The notes: generated by a model not told the origin, from the letters alone. Positions 18,927 to 29,021 are shown, counted from the first letter of the stretch. The stretch: 64,000 bases of DNA from Candidatus Endolissoclinum faulkneri L5 (GCF_000510265.1 NZ_CP006745.1:827654-891653), one strand, 5' to 3'. Numbers and translations: made by a program.

Positions 18927-20480
18927 TAAAAAATAAAATCTAATAAATTAATTTGTTGTGCTGGCAGTAGACAAATAAACTAAAAGCAAATGGAATACTG
19001 ATGTTAACATAGTAGCTTAAAAAATAAAAACATAGATATATGTTTGTTACAAATTATATTGTCATTATGAACTAACATTAGATAACTTCTAAGAAGTAGA
19101 AGAATCTTACGTTATTATGGTAACTATTTTACCTTAACTTATGATTTTTTGTTAGTAATCAGATCACTTGTATTAAAATACATAATTTTGTGATATGTTT
19201 GCAATTTATATTGTAAAATGCTAAGTGAAATATATAGTTAATGTATTTCTATTCATTGAATGAAATTTCATTTATTATGATAACAACAACGATCTAAGAG
19301 TCATGTCAAACAGAATTTTGTAGAATAAGTGCTATTTTACTTCTAATTAAAACTTATTAAATATAATACCGATATCATCGTTCATTGATATTATGAATAT
19401 CATCTTTTGATAAAGTCTAGAAACTTAAAAATTATTTAGTAACAACTGACAGTAGTAGAATAATTTTTAATAAAAAAGTTTTTTATCTTATGTTTTTCTG
19501 CGGCAAGATAACTTTTATTGGCATAATAACAAATGATCCTATGAAAATTATTATTCCTACAATCACCTTCAGCCACAATATTACTCAATTAATTTATCTT
19601 TATTGTTTGCCTGGCAGAGAAGTATAAAGTATTACTGATTTATACTTATTTACCAAGCATTAAAAACATGCTTAACTTTTACACGTTCAAAAATAATTCG
19701 TAGAGCATTTCTAGATTTTAACAAGTGAAGAAAACGTTAAGTAATTTTCTTATTTGCTAAACATACTCCAAGCTCTCTTGCGAAATATTGAAGAAATGCT
19801 AAGTTACATATAAACAATTATTAGTAAGTGCCCCCATAAATAACAATCGCTTATAATAAAAATGATTTAACGGGTATTTCTAGTTATTCCTAATGATAAT
19901 ATTTACCAACACATAAATTAAAACTAATTGTCTGCTTGTAAAATAAGCTTCTTTAGTTTTGCATAATAGAAACAGTACATTAGCGTAGGCTATTATTTTT
20001 CCTAAGTAAATTCGGTTAATAGATGGAAATACTTAAAAATTGTTTCTCTGTGTAGATGGCTAATAGAAGTAATGCCTTTTTAGAATTTGGCAGATAAAAT
20101 CGTATAAAAGTCATGATCAAAAATATTTAACAATAAGTTAGGATGGAGAACCAGCTTTGTTTTGTAAAGTAAATGAATTTATAGTAGCCTTAAGGCTACA
20201 CAATAAATTACATCATAATTACTAGATAAACAAAATAACCTTTTTTTCGTTTAGCTATATAAAAATTTTATTAATATAAACAGTCGACGAATTAAATAAA
20301 AAATAAATTAAATAAAAAAGCAGCTTACAAAGCTCTATCTTCTAGAGCTAACAAAAGCAAAAGCTTTACAAAAAAACTTTTTTAAAAAATACTATTTATA
20401 ATAAACAGTATTAATACTGTTTATTATAAATAGTATCATCGCGTATATTTCTAAATTTTACATAAATTATCAAAAAATAT
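18927..20480. other. Gene desert between convergent PPTase and ubiK-like gene
   Basis: This is 1.55 kb of AT-rich DNA with no coding remnant that I can see. Its right end carries the 48-bp perfect palindrome (20389-20436) and a 6-bp AGCTCT/AGAGCT hairpin near 20335-20350. Confidence 0.65.
20389..20436 (-). terminator. Perfect 48-bp palindrome, probable terminator of the ubiK-like gene
   Basis: Two 24-nt arms (20389-20412 and 20413-20436) are exact reverse complements with no spacer. On the minus strand it begins 45 nt after the stop of the ubiK-like gene and is followed by a T run (complement of AAAAAA near 20383-20388). This is the layout of an intrinsic terminator, though the stem is almost all A/T. 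Confidence 0.6.
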
Positions 20481-20855
20481 TCATTCATCTTTCAGATCAG
20501 CATCGTTAGACTGAACCTTAAGTTCAACATTTCTTTCGCCAAAATTAAATCCCCATCTACGACGCAGTTCCTTAGGAACTGGTTTACGTTGCAGCGCAAT
20601 CATTCTAAAGTTTCTCAGCTGAGATTCTAGTTCAGCTAAGCGATCTTTTAAAGCACTTTGTTCATTAAGTACTTTAGTAGCGATAGCTTCCATCGCATCA
20701 AATTCCTCACGCGTTACTAAATTGTGCCCTGCTAAAAACCTCTCAAAGTATTGATTAACAAGCTGCTCAATCTCTGTATGTACATCTGCAAAAGCATTAA
20801 AGGCTCCATTAGCCATACGAGCAAAATCATCAAACAAACGGTTACGAGCCCGCAT
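20481..20855 (-). CDS. ubiK: UbiK-family (BMFP domain) ubiquinone-synthesis accessory factor
   Basis: This 124-residue protein starts RLFDDFARMANGAFNAFADVHTEIEQLVNQYFERFL. It continues LVTREEFDAMEAIATKVLNEQSALKDRLAELESQL, matching the BMFP pattern of an amphipathic helix followed by a trimeric coiled coil. UbiK helps assemble the aerobic ubiquinone-synthesis enzymes at the membrane in proteobacteria. The last 40 residues (after about 83) are a charged extension beyond the core domain. The ribosome site is exceptional: GGAGGTGAT, a full complement of the usual 16S 3' end, 3 nt before ATG. It lies between the PPTase and the PptH-like gene, on the opposite strand to both. Confidence 0.8.
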   Translation of the reverse strand: MRARNRLFDDFARMANGAFNAFADVHTEIEQLVNQYFERFLAGHNLVTREEFDAMEAIATKVLNEQSALKDRLAELESQLRNFRMIALQRKPVPKELRRRWGFNFGERNVELKVQSNDADLKDE

Positions 20856-21768
20856 TAATCACCTCCAATAAAGCATGGAATATATAATCAGCAGTTTGCA
20901 ATATCAAGTATATTTGAATTAATGCTTTCGAACTATTTTTATCAAAAATACTTAAAGTTAATAACATAATTGATGCAATATAATCGAGTGCAATAGTGCA
21001 CTACTGCTAGTCTAAACAATGCCTTTATTATCTAAACATAACAACTTCAGCCTAAAACAATTTGCTTGTACTCAATACAGATTAGCAATTGCTAGACAAG
21101 CAAATATGATTACCTACAACCTTAACAAAATAAATATTGCTTCGTGGGCTATGCAAGAATATAAAAAGATGATCTTCAGAATGTTTACGCTTTGAGTTAT
21201 ACGATGTATAAATTAAGAATACTAAAATTAAAATTTGCGTGTAGAGATTGCACAAAAAAAAATAACTACTCTTAAATAGTTAACTACTTGTATAATCAAG
21301 TATATAAAGAATTCCGTTATTGAATTTTAAATAAAAGTATAATGCATAATAAATAAAATTAAGAATTAAAATTGGCATCATTCTTAACTTAGATAGCAAT
21401 AATTTATCAATCGTTAACATCCTAAAAGTAACAAGATGTATTCGTAATAATATAAATTAGAAGATTGAGTTGCTGATATGCTATAATTCTGAATCACTCA
21501 AGATGAATAGCTTTTTTAATCTTGGATAGTTATGCTTTGAACTGTGCTAATCTATTATGCTTATTCTTTAACAATTGAGTAATAAATCGAATTATAGATT
21601 ATAGAATGATTAGTTATCACCTACATTACTTTACGTAAGCTAATTAGAGCTTATTCAGATCGAGCACTATACAAAATAATTAGTTATTTATGAATAATAA
21701 AAATGAGTGCTAAATGAAGAGATTATTTTTCTCCTAATACTCGTATTATCGCTAAAAGAGAGAAGTAT
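20856..21768. other. Intergenic region between divergent ubiK-like and PptH-like genes
   Basis: This 0.91 kb region should hold promoters for both flanking genes. I cannot point to a clear pair of promoter boxes, and there is no coding remnant. Confidence 0.6.
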
Positions 21769-22593
21769 ATGCAGCTGCTAGCAATTTCTGATTTGCATTT
21801 AACCAGCAGGCTCAATCGCTTAGCACTAGAGGATCTACCTTCTTACCCTGAGGATTGGCTGATAATAGCTGGCGACGTTGCTGAACAAATGGATATAGTA
21901 GCAGACACGTTAGCTATACTAGCAAACCACTTTGCTAAAGTAATATGGGTTGCTGGCAATCATGAGCTATGGTCACGGCCAAATTCTGGCGAACCTATAG
22001 GCGCTAATCGCTACAATGCTTTGGTTGCTCGAGCTAGAGCTCTAGGTGTGATTACTCCAGAAGATCCTTTTCCAGTATGGCCTGGATCTTTACCTCCGGG
22101 CGTTAACAAACTAATTATCGTTCCAATGTTCTTACTTTACGATTACAGTTTCCGCCCAGATAACGTGCCACTTGACATTGTAGTTGAATGGGCTGAGGAA
22201 ACATACAATGTATGTAGCGATGAGATCCTGCTTTCACCAGCAACATATAAAAGCCGCATAGATTGGTGTCACGCTCGTTTGGCCCAGACAGAAATACGAC
22301 TTAAATTAGAAGTACCAGATAATGCACATACTATTCTAATAAACCACTGGCCTCTACGCCGAGATTTAATAAGCATCCCGCTTGTGCCTCGCTTTACTCC
22401 ATGGTGCGGCACGCTGCTGACTGAAGATTGGCATATTCGCTTTAATGCATATGCGGTAGTAACTGGTCACCTACACACCAGACGCACAGACATGCTTGGT
22501 AGCACCCGATTCGAGGAAGTTTCTCTTGGTTATCCTCGGCAATGGAATTATAAAAAAGGAATATCCAAATACTTACGGTTAATTATAGCATAG
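21769..22593 (+). CDS. PptH-like metallophosphoesterase (probable carrier-protein phosphopantetheinyl hydrolase)
   Basis: This 274-residue calcineurin-like phosphoesterase has all metal ligands visible: D8 and H10 (SDLH), D36 (AGDV), N64-H65-E66 (GNHE), H193 (NHWP), H234 and H236 (GHLH). Long stretches agree with Mycobacterium tuberculosis PptH (Rv2795c) as I recall it: DWLIIAGDVAE, FAKVIWVAGNHELW, FPVW, IVPMFLLYDYSF, LLSP, WCGT, DWH.RFNA, FEEVSLGYPR. PptH removes phosphopantetheine from carrier proteins, reversing the PPTase PptT, and its gene is paired with pptT. Here a PPTase gene lies 2.8 kb upstream in the same direction, with the opposite-strand ubiK-like gene between. The start follows AAGAGAGAAG. 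The general family call is certain; the substrate is inferred. Confidence 0.88.
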   Translation: MQLLAISDLHLTSRLNRLALEDLPSYPEDWLIIAGDVAEQMDIVADTLAILANHFAKVIWVAGNHELWSRPNSGEPIGANRYNALVARARALGVITPEDPFPVWPGSLPPGVNKLIIVPMFLLYDYSFRPDNVPLDIVVEWAEETYNVCSDEILLSPATYKSRIDWCHARLAQTEIRLKLEVPDNAHTILINHWPLRRDLISIPLVPRFTPWCGTLLTEDWHIRFNAYAVVTGHLHTRRTDMLGSTRFEEVSLGYPRQWNYKKGISKYLRLIIA

Positions 22594-23033
22594 GTTTCTA
22601 AAACAGATTAAATAAGTACTAGTAAACAAATAATATAATTTTTAGTATTTAACCTATTGCTAATTCAAATGAAAGAAGGCATTTCTTCGTTACTAAATGA
22701 CAGTAGCTGAATTAAAAATTATGCCAGGTTATTAATAAATTCCAGATATCATCTTTGACTAAATATGCTTTGTTATCATTACTTAAGAGGTGTTAAGTCT
22801 AATCCTAGCCAAAATACATTCCTGTCAAAAATACCTCCGCTTACTATCATAATGTTTACAGGATGAAAAAACAACCCAACATTTGATAATTAAACATCTC
22901 CAAATAAAACAACAAACATATTTTAGCTATTTCACCGCGAAGTGCCTCCGTTTAGTGTCAACAAACAAAATTCAATATTTTTGATGACTTAATAATATTA
23001 ACTCTTAACCGTTAACGCTAAAAAGTATGCAAA
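22594..23033. other. Intergenic region between convergent pptH-like and pepA
   Basis: On the minus strand, downstream of pepA, there is an isolated TTGACA (complement of 22956-22961). Three GGAG/GGAGG ribosome-site-like sequences also occur (near 22945-22949, 22898-22901 and 22834-22838). No open frame follows any of them beyond a few codons. Confidence 0.5.
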
Positions 23034-24527
23034 TTATGATAAGTTATTTTTTTCATACTTTTTTTCGCAATGATTAAAGACAAGACGGTTAAGCGCGCGG
23101 ACACCAAAGCCGGAAGCACCCTTTGGCGCAGTAGGCAGATTCTTGCGCAACCAAGTCACGCCTGCAATATCCATATGAATCCAAGGAAGATCGTTTACGA
23201 AACGCTCCAAAAAGCACGCTGCAGTAATTGCGCCAGCCCAACGTGAGCCAGCGTTCTTCATATCAGCTATATCGCTATCCATCTGTTTATTATATACCTC
23301 ACCCATCGGCATACGCCAAATCGCCTCATCAACAGCATTGGCAGCAGCCTGTAGCTCGCGCGCTATTGCGTCATTATTGGCGAAATAACCACAAGTTTCT
23401 TCGCCAAGCGCCACAACAATTGAACCAGTAAGAGTAGCAATATCAATCATGAACTCTGGCTTATACTGATCTTGAGTATACCAAAGCAAATCTGCCAAAA
23501 TAAGCCGACCTTCTGCATCGGTATTAATAATTTCAATGGTCTGTCCGGACATTGACCGAACAATATCACCTGGTCGCTGCGCCCTACCGTCTGGCATATT
23601 TTCAACCAAACCAATCACACCGATCACATTTGCCTTAGCCTTTCTCTTAGCTAATGCACGCATTAAACCGCAAACTACTCCTGCACCGCCCATGTCAAAC
23701 TTCATCTCTTCCATGCCGGTAGAAGGCTTCAGAGAGATACCACCAGTATCAAAGCATACCCCTTTACCGATAAACGCAATAGATTTTTGGTTTTTGTCAG
23801 CACCTTCCCAGCGCATTGTTACTAGCTTCGATTCGTGTTCACTACCCTGACCAACAGCAAGCATCGCAGACATACCAAGTCTAGCTATTTCCTTTTCTTC
23901 TAATATATCAATTTGCAAACCCAAACTTGTCATCAAATCAACTCGCTTAGCGAATTCCGAAGGAAACAAGATATTTGCCGGCTCCGAAACAAGGTCTCGA
24001 GTAAAAAATACGCCTTCTGCTACAGCTTCTTCAGATTCATAAACTTTTTTTGCATAAGAATATTTTTCCACAGAGATAAATAAATTAACCAATGAAGGTT
24101 TTTCTTCTTTTGTTATTTTAGTCTTATAATAATCAAATCTATAAGAGCGCAATAGCGCTCCCAGTGCCAAATGAGCAGCTATTTCTACACTCTTAAAATC
24201 ATCCAACTCCATCATAATAGTAGCTTCCTCTTCAGCACTATTAGCCAAAGTTTCATAAATAATGCCTCCAAATTTTTCCGCAAAAGCCAGATTTATTTGA
24301 GATGGCTTACCTATACCGATTAACAGTACACGATTGCTTGGCGTAAAAACAGTCAGTGTTTGCTGAGCTTTACCAACAAACTGTGAGCAAGAAATAGCTG
24401 CGCTGATAAGACCATTAGTTTCGTTATCTATGGTATAAGCAGTTGGTGATAATTGACCACCTTCCAGATAAGCGCAGACTATCACTCCTTTTTTAGGGCG
24501 GCTGAGTTTAATAAAGTTGATATTCAT
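23034..24527 (-). CDS. pepA: Leucyl aminopeptidase (M17 family)
   Basis: This cytosolic M17 aminopeptidase (497 residues, typical) releases N-terminal residues from peptides. The two-metal active site is recognisable: IGKGVCFDTGGISLKPS supplies lysine and aspartate ligands, and NTDAEGRLILADLL is the family signature. An in-frame TTG lies at 24542, but ATG 24527 has GGAA 7 nt upstream and starts MNINFIKLSRPKKG, so I prefer it. It is divergent from lptF with a 130-nt shared promoter region, a conserved alphaproteobacterial arrangement. holC, which often follows pepA, is absent. Confidence 0.96.
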   Translation of the reverse strand: MNINFIKLSRPKKGVIVCAYLEGGQLSPTAYTIDNETNGLISAAISCSQFVGKAQQTLTVFTPSNRVLLIGIGKPSQINLAFAEKFGGIIYETLANSAEEEATIMMELDDFKSVEIAAHLALGALLRSYRFDYYKTKITKEEKPSLVNLFISVEKYSYAKKVYESEEAVAEGVFFTRDLVSEPANILFPSEFAKRVDLMTSLGLQIDILEEKEIARLGMSAMLAVGQGSEHESKLVTMRWEGADKNQKSIAFIGKGVCFDTGGISLKPSTGMEEMKFDMGGAGVVCGLMRALAKRKAKANVIGVIGLVENMPDGRAQRPGDIVRSMSGQTIEIINTDAEGRLILADLLWYTQDQYKPEFMIDIATLTGSIVVALGEETCGYFANNDAIARELQAAANAVDEAIWRMPMGEVYNKQMDSDIADMKNAGSRWAGAITAACFLERFVNDLPWIHMDIAGVTWLRKNLPTAPKGASGFGVRALNRLVFNHCEKKYEKNNLS

Positions 24528-24657
24528 CAAATGTTTCCACAATTGCTAGAAAGTATGTCTTTTGCAATAGACGGTTCAGATATACAATAACCAATGCTCT
24601 GATTGAGTTATTATTCACTGTAATAAAATTTGACGCTATTAGCTATCTAACGTACTA

Positions 24658-25773
24658 ATGTGCTTTAAACTTTACGTAATAAGACAAATTGTTACAACGA
24701 TGTTATTTATAATAATATCGTTAACATTTGTTATCTGGCTATCACAATCCCTGCGCTTTGTCGATCTGGTCGTCAATCGCAACTTATCAATTAATACATT
24801 CATATATCTTACCTCTATGCTAATACCTACCTGGCTTTCGATTATACTCCCAATCGCTAGCTTCGCTAGCATGCTATTCGTTTATAATAAAATGACAGTT
24901 GATCAAGAAGTGCTCGTGATGGCTGCCGCCGGTCTCAGTCCAATACGTTTGTCACAACCAGCTTTCTTTGTAGCTATCGCTACTACAGCGCTTTGCTTTT
25001 TGTTAACCACCTACTTAATTCCAATGAGCTATAGAGTATTTAAGGACTTGCAATGGCAAGTAAGGCATAATATCGCAAATGTTATACCGCACGAAGGTGA
25101 ATTTTCTTCCTTAGGCAATAATATAATTGTGTATTTCCGCGCTTTTCAAGCAAATGGCAACCTATTTGGCATCATGGTACATGATCAGAGAAATCCTGCT
25201 AAGGCGGTAACCTATGTGGCTGAAAAAGGTATAATTGTCGATACACCAAAAGGGCCACATATCGTCATGATCAACGGCAATAGACAAGAGCATGAAGCTG
25301 AAAATCAGAGTATTAATATTTTATACTTTGATTATTCTATCATTGATTTTGGTAACAATGAACAGGAAAAACGCAATTATCGTGATATAAGTGAATTATT
25401 CATACATCAACTGCTTAATCCCACTGATAGCCGAAACACAAGTAGTAGCACAGCAAGTGAACTAATAGCTGAAGGCTACCAACGCTTGACCAGCCCTTTG
25501 CTCTCCATCAGCCTCACTGCGATTGGCTTAGCGGTAATGTTATCAACCAAATTTTCCAGAAACAGGCAATCAACTAAGATTATAGCTGCAGTACTATTAG
25601 CCGGTACAACCGAATCTCTGGCTCTTGTAAGCAAGTATTTGGTAACAAAATCACCACTAATGATTCCACTCATGTGGCTGATAGCGATAGTGCCATTAAT
25701 TTTATCAATTATTGCCCTGTCTTGCGTTAGTCTGCGTACAAGACGTGATCAACTTATCAGGATAGTATCCTAA
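24658..25773 (+). CDS. lptF: LPS export ABC transporter permease LptF
   Basis: This 371-residue YjgP/YjgQ-family permease of the LptB2FG machine extracts lipopolysaccharide from the inner membrane. N-terminal hydrophobic segments lie at about 10-30, 45-85 and 98-120. A periplasmic beta-jellyroll region follows, then about three C-terminal helices. It is first in the lptF-lptG-lptD-surA-pdxA-rsmA run, and lptG starts 3 nt after its stop. LptF versus LptG is assigned by position and by the early tripeptide pattern FVIWLSQSLRFVDLVVNR, seen in LptF. No Shine-Dalgarno is visible. Confidence 0.93.
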   Translation: MCFKLYVIRQIVTTMLFIIISLTFVIWLSQSLRFVDLVVNRNLSINTFIYLTSMLIPTWLSIILPIASFASMLFVYNKMTVDQEVLVMAAAGLSPIRLSQPAFFVAIATTALCFLLTTYLIPMSYRVFKDLQWQVRHNIANVIPHEGEFSSLGNNIIVYFRAFQANGNLFGIMVHDQRNPAKAVTYVAEKGIIVDTPKGPHIVMINGNRQEHEAENQSINILYFDYSIIDFGNNEQEKRNYRDISELFIHQLLNPTDSRNTSSSTASELIAEGYQRLTSPLLSISLTAIGLAVMLSTKFSRNRQSTKIIAAVLLAGTTESLALVSKYLVTKSPLMIPLMWLIAIVPLILSIIALSCVSLRTRRDQLIRIVS

Positions 25774-25776
25774 AAA

Positions 25777-26874
25777 ATGAGATTTTCTTGGATACTATCT
25801 TTTTATATTGGACGTCAATTAGCCATCTGGTTGTTTGGAACCTTCGCAGCACTCACAGCAACAGTCTTCTTACTCGACTTTATTGAGCTCTTACGTCGAG
25901 GAACAGACAAGGAGGGTGCATATTTCTTGGTTTTATTATACATGGCACTGCTAAAATTGCCAAGCATGGCATGTCAAATTATGCCTTTTGCAATACTATT
26001 TGGCTCTATGCTTGCATTTTCTCAACTAACTCGCAGCAACGAACTAGTAGTTGCTCGATCTGTTGGATTCTCCGTTTGGCAGTTTATGATGCCCCCTATT
26101 TTTATTGCATTAGCTATGGGAATTATTAACATTACCGTCTTAAACTCAATATCCTCTGTTATGCTCAAACGATTCCAGCAGTTAGAAGATTATATTCTAC
26201 GTAACCGATCGGATGAATTCCTATCGATGCAATCTAGAGAGTTCTGGATGCGTGAACAGAACGAAAAGCATCACATAGTAATTCATGCACGAAATATGCA
26301 TTATAAGAATAATGGTCTATTTGACGTAGTAATACTAATTTTTGATTGTGAAAACCATTTCCAGAAACGAATAGATGCTAACAAAGCAACATTATTCGAA
26401 GGCAAGTGGGTGCTGAAAGATGTAGTTATAACTGTTGACCAAAGCAGACCAAGGCCAATCGATGAGATTTCCTTTCCGACTAATCTTACCATGGACAATT
26501 TTCAGCATTTATACTTGACTCCCAAAACAATGTCACTATGGGAATTGCAGCGATTCATTAAATTGCTTGAAAATACTGGTTTTTTAGCAATTAAATATCG
26601 CCTTTATTGGCACGCAAAGTTAGCTTCTCCTCTATTAATGATCGACATGATTATGATTGCAGCAATATTCTCTCTAAGATTAACTAGAAACAATAATATA
26701 TTGACTTGGGCTGCTGGTGGACTATGCTCTGGTTTTCTAATCTATTTCTTATCAGATATCATTTTCGCGCTAGGAATGGCAACAAAAATTCCAGCATACT
26801 TAGCAGCGTGGACTCCCGCAATTACTACAATGTTAGTCGGGATTGCTGGGAATTTACATCTTGAGGATGGATGA
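25777..26874 (+). CDS. lptG: LPS export ABC transporter permease LptG
   Basis: This 365-residue second YjgP/YjgQ permease pairs with LptF and the ATPase LptB (not in this window). It has an early FLLDFIELLRRGTD segment typical of LptG, three hydrophobic segments in the first 120 residues and three near the C-terminus. In between is a periplasmic domain with LWELQRFIKLLENTGF, a family motif. Its stop overlaps the lptD start by 4 nt (ATGA). Confidence 0.94.
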   Translation: MRFSWILSFYIGRQLAIWLFGTFAALTATVFLLDFIELLRRGTDKEGAYFLVLLYMALLKLPSMACQIMPFAILFGSMLAFSQLTRSNELVVARSVGFSVWQFMMPPIFIALAMGIINITVLNSISSVMLKRFQQLEDYILRNRSDEFLSMQSREFWMREQNEKHHIVIHARNMHYKNNGLFDVVILIFDCENHFQKRIDANKATLFEGKWVLKDVVITVDQSRPRPIDEISFPTNLTMDNFQHLYLTPKTMSLWELQRFIKLLENTGFLAIKYRLYWHAKLASPLLMIDMIMIAAIFSLRLTRNNNILTWAAGGLCSGFLIYFLSDIIFALGMATKIPAYLAAWTPAITTMLVGIAGNLHLEDG

Positions 26875-29021
26875 AATTTACAAAATTGTTTGCTGTTATC
26901 CTGATAGCTTTATCTGCTAATAACACTCTCAAGCAATCTAAAGCGCAAGAAGTCAACGCTGAAAAAAAATCAGCTCTCTTAATTGCGGATGAGATAGTTT
27001 ATGATGAATCTTTTGGCATATTAACCGCACGTGGTAATGTGGAGCTCAGTCAAAATTCTCATATCCTACGCGCTGATCTAATAAGCTATAATCGAAAAGC
27101 TGATACTATTATTGCTATTGGCAATGTCTCTATTATGCAATCATCGGGCGACATAATATTCAGCGAATATATGGAATTAAACAACCAGCTAAAAACCGGT
27201 ACAATTAATAATTTTCGTAGCTTGTTAGCTGACGGCTCTCGCCTCGCAGCAGTACGAGCTAGACGCACATCTGCTCATCGTACAGAGTTAGAAAAAGCAA
27301 TATTTTCCCCCTGTAGTATATGCGATAAAGATGAAAGTAAAACACCACTATGGCAAATTAAAGCAGTGAAAGTAATTCATGATGAGATCAACAAAGATAT
27401 AACTTACAATTTTGCTACAATTGAATTATACGGCTTCCCGATCGCTTTTACACCATATCTTCGACATCCTGATCCAAGTGTCAAGCGTAGTTCTGGTATG
27501 CTTGCGCCAACTATTGGTTTATCCGATGAGTTAGGAATTATCTACGGTCAACCATATTACTACGTAATAGATGATGCTAGCGACTTACTAATAGAGCCGA
27601 GAATACATTCAGTGGGAGGCCCAATACTTTTGGTCAATTATCGCAAGCAGTTCTCGAATGGAGAAATAGAATTAGACAACTCTATAGCTTATGTAAAGCA
27701 GAGTTACAAAGGCACTGCTTCGAAAGATTATGCACTCGAGTGGCATGCTGACTGGACAGGAAAAATTAAAATAAACGAGTCATGGCTTGGCGGTTTTGAT
27801 TTTGAACAAGCAAGTCAAAGCAGCTATTTGTCTCACTACAACATCAGCGATTCAAGATTGCTGATCAGCAAATTATACGCCGAAAGATTTCATCAACGCA
27901 ACTACACCTCTTTAGAAGCCTACCAATTCCATAACTTAGAATCTAGTATTCATCCGGACGATACAATGATAACCCCGCTCATCCGATATAGCTATATCGG
28001 ACATCAAGACAAGTACGGAGGTCATACTAGTATAGATGCCAATCTGCTATCCATAAACAAAAAGTCTGGGAAGAATACTCACCGTGTTTCTGCAATCACT
28101 AGGTGGGAATTGCAGTCTATATCGAATGCTGGAGCAATCTATACTCTGAACGCCAACTTACAAACTGACGCTTATTACGTAACTAAGGCTAGTGAATGTT
28201 TAAATGACGATGAATATATCGTCGGTCGCATTTTTCCGCAACTCGGACTAAAATGGCAGTATCCGCTTATAAAGCGTAGTGATAGATCAACTACAGTCAT
28301 TGAGCCAATTGCTAGCTTGGTTCTCGCCCCCTTGGAAGGCAATTCGAAGAAGATCCCAAATGAAGGAAGTCAGCAATTTGAATTTGATGAAACTAAACTA
28401 TTTCGCTTAAATCGCTATGATGATACGGATAAAGTAACTACTGGTAGCTACTTGAATTATGCTTTGCGTGCTGGCATATACGGTGACGATGGTAGTTCGA
28501 GCGAGATTTTAATAGGACAAAGTTATCGATTTTATGGTAGGTGCTCATTTGACTGTGCTTCCGGTCTAGAAGAAGATTTATCAGACTTGGTTGGGGTACT
28601 ATCGCTGCGTCCGACAAGCGGGCCATTAAAATTGACGTATCGTTTCCGATTGGATCCTGAAGAAGCAATCTTTAACCGTAACGAAGTTGGTTTTTATTTA
28701 TCTCAAGCAAGATTTCATCTCGGCGGTAATTATGTCAGTATTAGTAGATACTCCGATAATCAATCACCGGTATCTCGTGAACAAATTGAGTTATACGGCC
28801 GATTAACAGTTAGTGATCATTGGAGCGTAGATGCTAACTTAAGCAATGACTTGTCGCATGCTCATGATCTTTTGCTTCGCGGTAAATTAGCTCTTACCTA
28901 TACAAATGAATGCTTATTATTCGGTGTCAACTTTCAACGCTCGAACATAAGCGACGAAGATATCAAAGCTAACGATCGAGTCATGTTTCGTCTTACCTTA
29001 ACCCATTTAGGCGAATCTTAA
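26871..29021 (+). CDS. lptD: LPS-assembly protein LptD
   Basis: This 716-residue outer-membrane beta-barrel inserts LPS at the cell surface. A signal peptide (about 1-25, ending near SKAQ) precedes an OstA/LptA-like N-terminal domain. That domain is recognisable by LIADEIVYDESFGILTARGN and repeated VxL..ADxISY patterns. A long C-terminal domain of alternating polar and hydrophobic strands forms the barrel. CSICDKDESKTPLWQIKA is the conserved C..C...P.W.I segment of alphaproteobacterial LptD, with two cysteines. Length is within range (700-800). Presence of lptD, lptF and lptG indicates that an LPS-bearing outer membrane is kept. Confidence 0.94.
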   Translation: MKFTKLFAVILIALSANNTLKQSKAQEVNAEKKSALLIADEIVYDESFGILTARGNVELSQNSHILRADLISYNRKADTIIAIGNVSIMQSSGDIIFSEYMELNNQLKTGTINNFRSLLADGSRLAAVRARRTSAHRTELEKAIFSPCSICDKDESKTPLWQIKAVKVIHDEINKDITYNFATIELYGFPIAFTPYLRHPDPSVKRSSGMLAPTIGLSDELGIIYGQPYYYVIDDASDLLIEPRIHSVGGPILLVNYRKQFSNGEIELDNSIAYVKQSYKGTASKDYALEWHADWTGKIKINESWLGGFDFEQASQSSYLSHYNISDSRLLISKLYAERFHQRNYTSLEAYQFHNLESSIHPDDTMITPLIRYSYIGHQDKYGGHTSIDANLLSINKKSGKNTHRVSAITRWELQSISNAGAIYTLNANLQTDAYYVTKASECLNDDEYIVGRIFPQLGLKWQYPLIKRSDRSTTVIEPIASLVLAPLEGNSKKIPNEGSQQFEFDETKLFRLNRYDDTDKVTTGSYLNYALRAGIYGDDGSSSEILIGQSYRFYGRCSFDCASGLEEDLSDLVGVLSLRPTSGPLKLTYRFRLDPEEAIFNRNEVGFYLSQARFHLGGNYVSISRYSDNQSPVSREQIELYGRLTVSDHWSVDANLSNDLSHAHDLLLRGKLALTYTNECLLFGVNFQRSNISDEDIKANDRVMFRLTLTHLGES

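Noticed and set aside
26871-29021. LptD as an unusual surface protein
   Set aside because: Domain order, signal peptide, cysteines and gene neighbourhood are those of ordinary alphaproteobacterial LptD.
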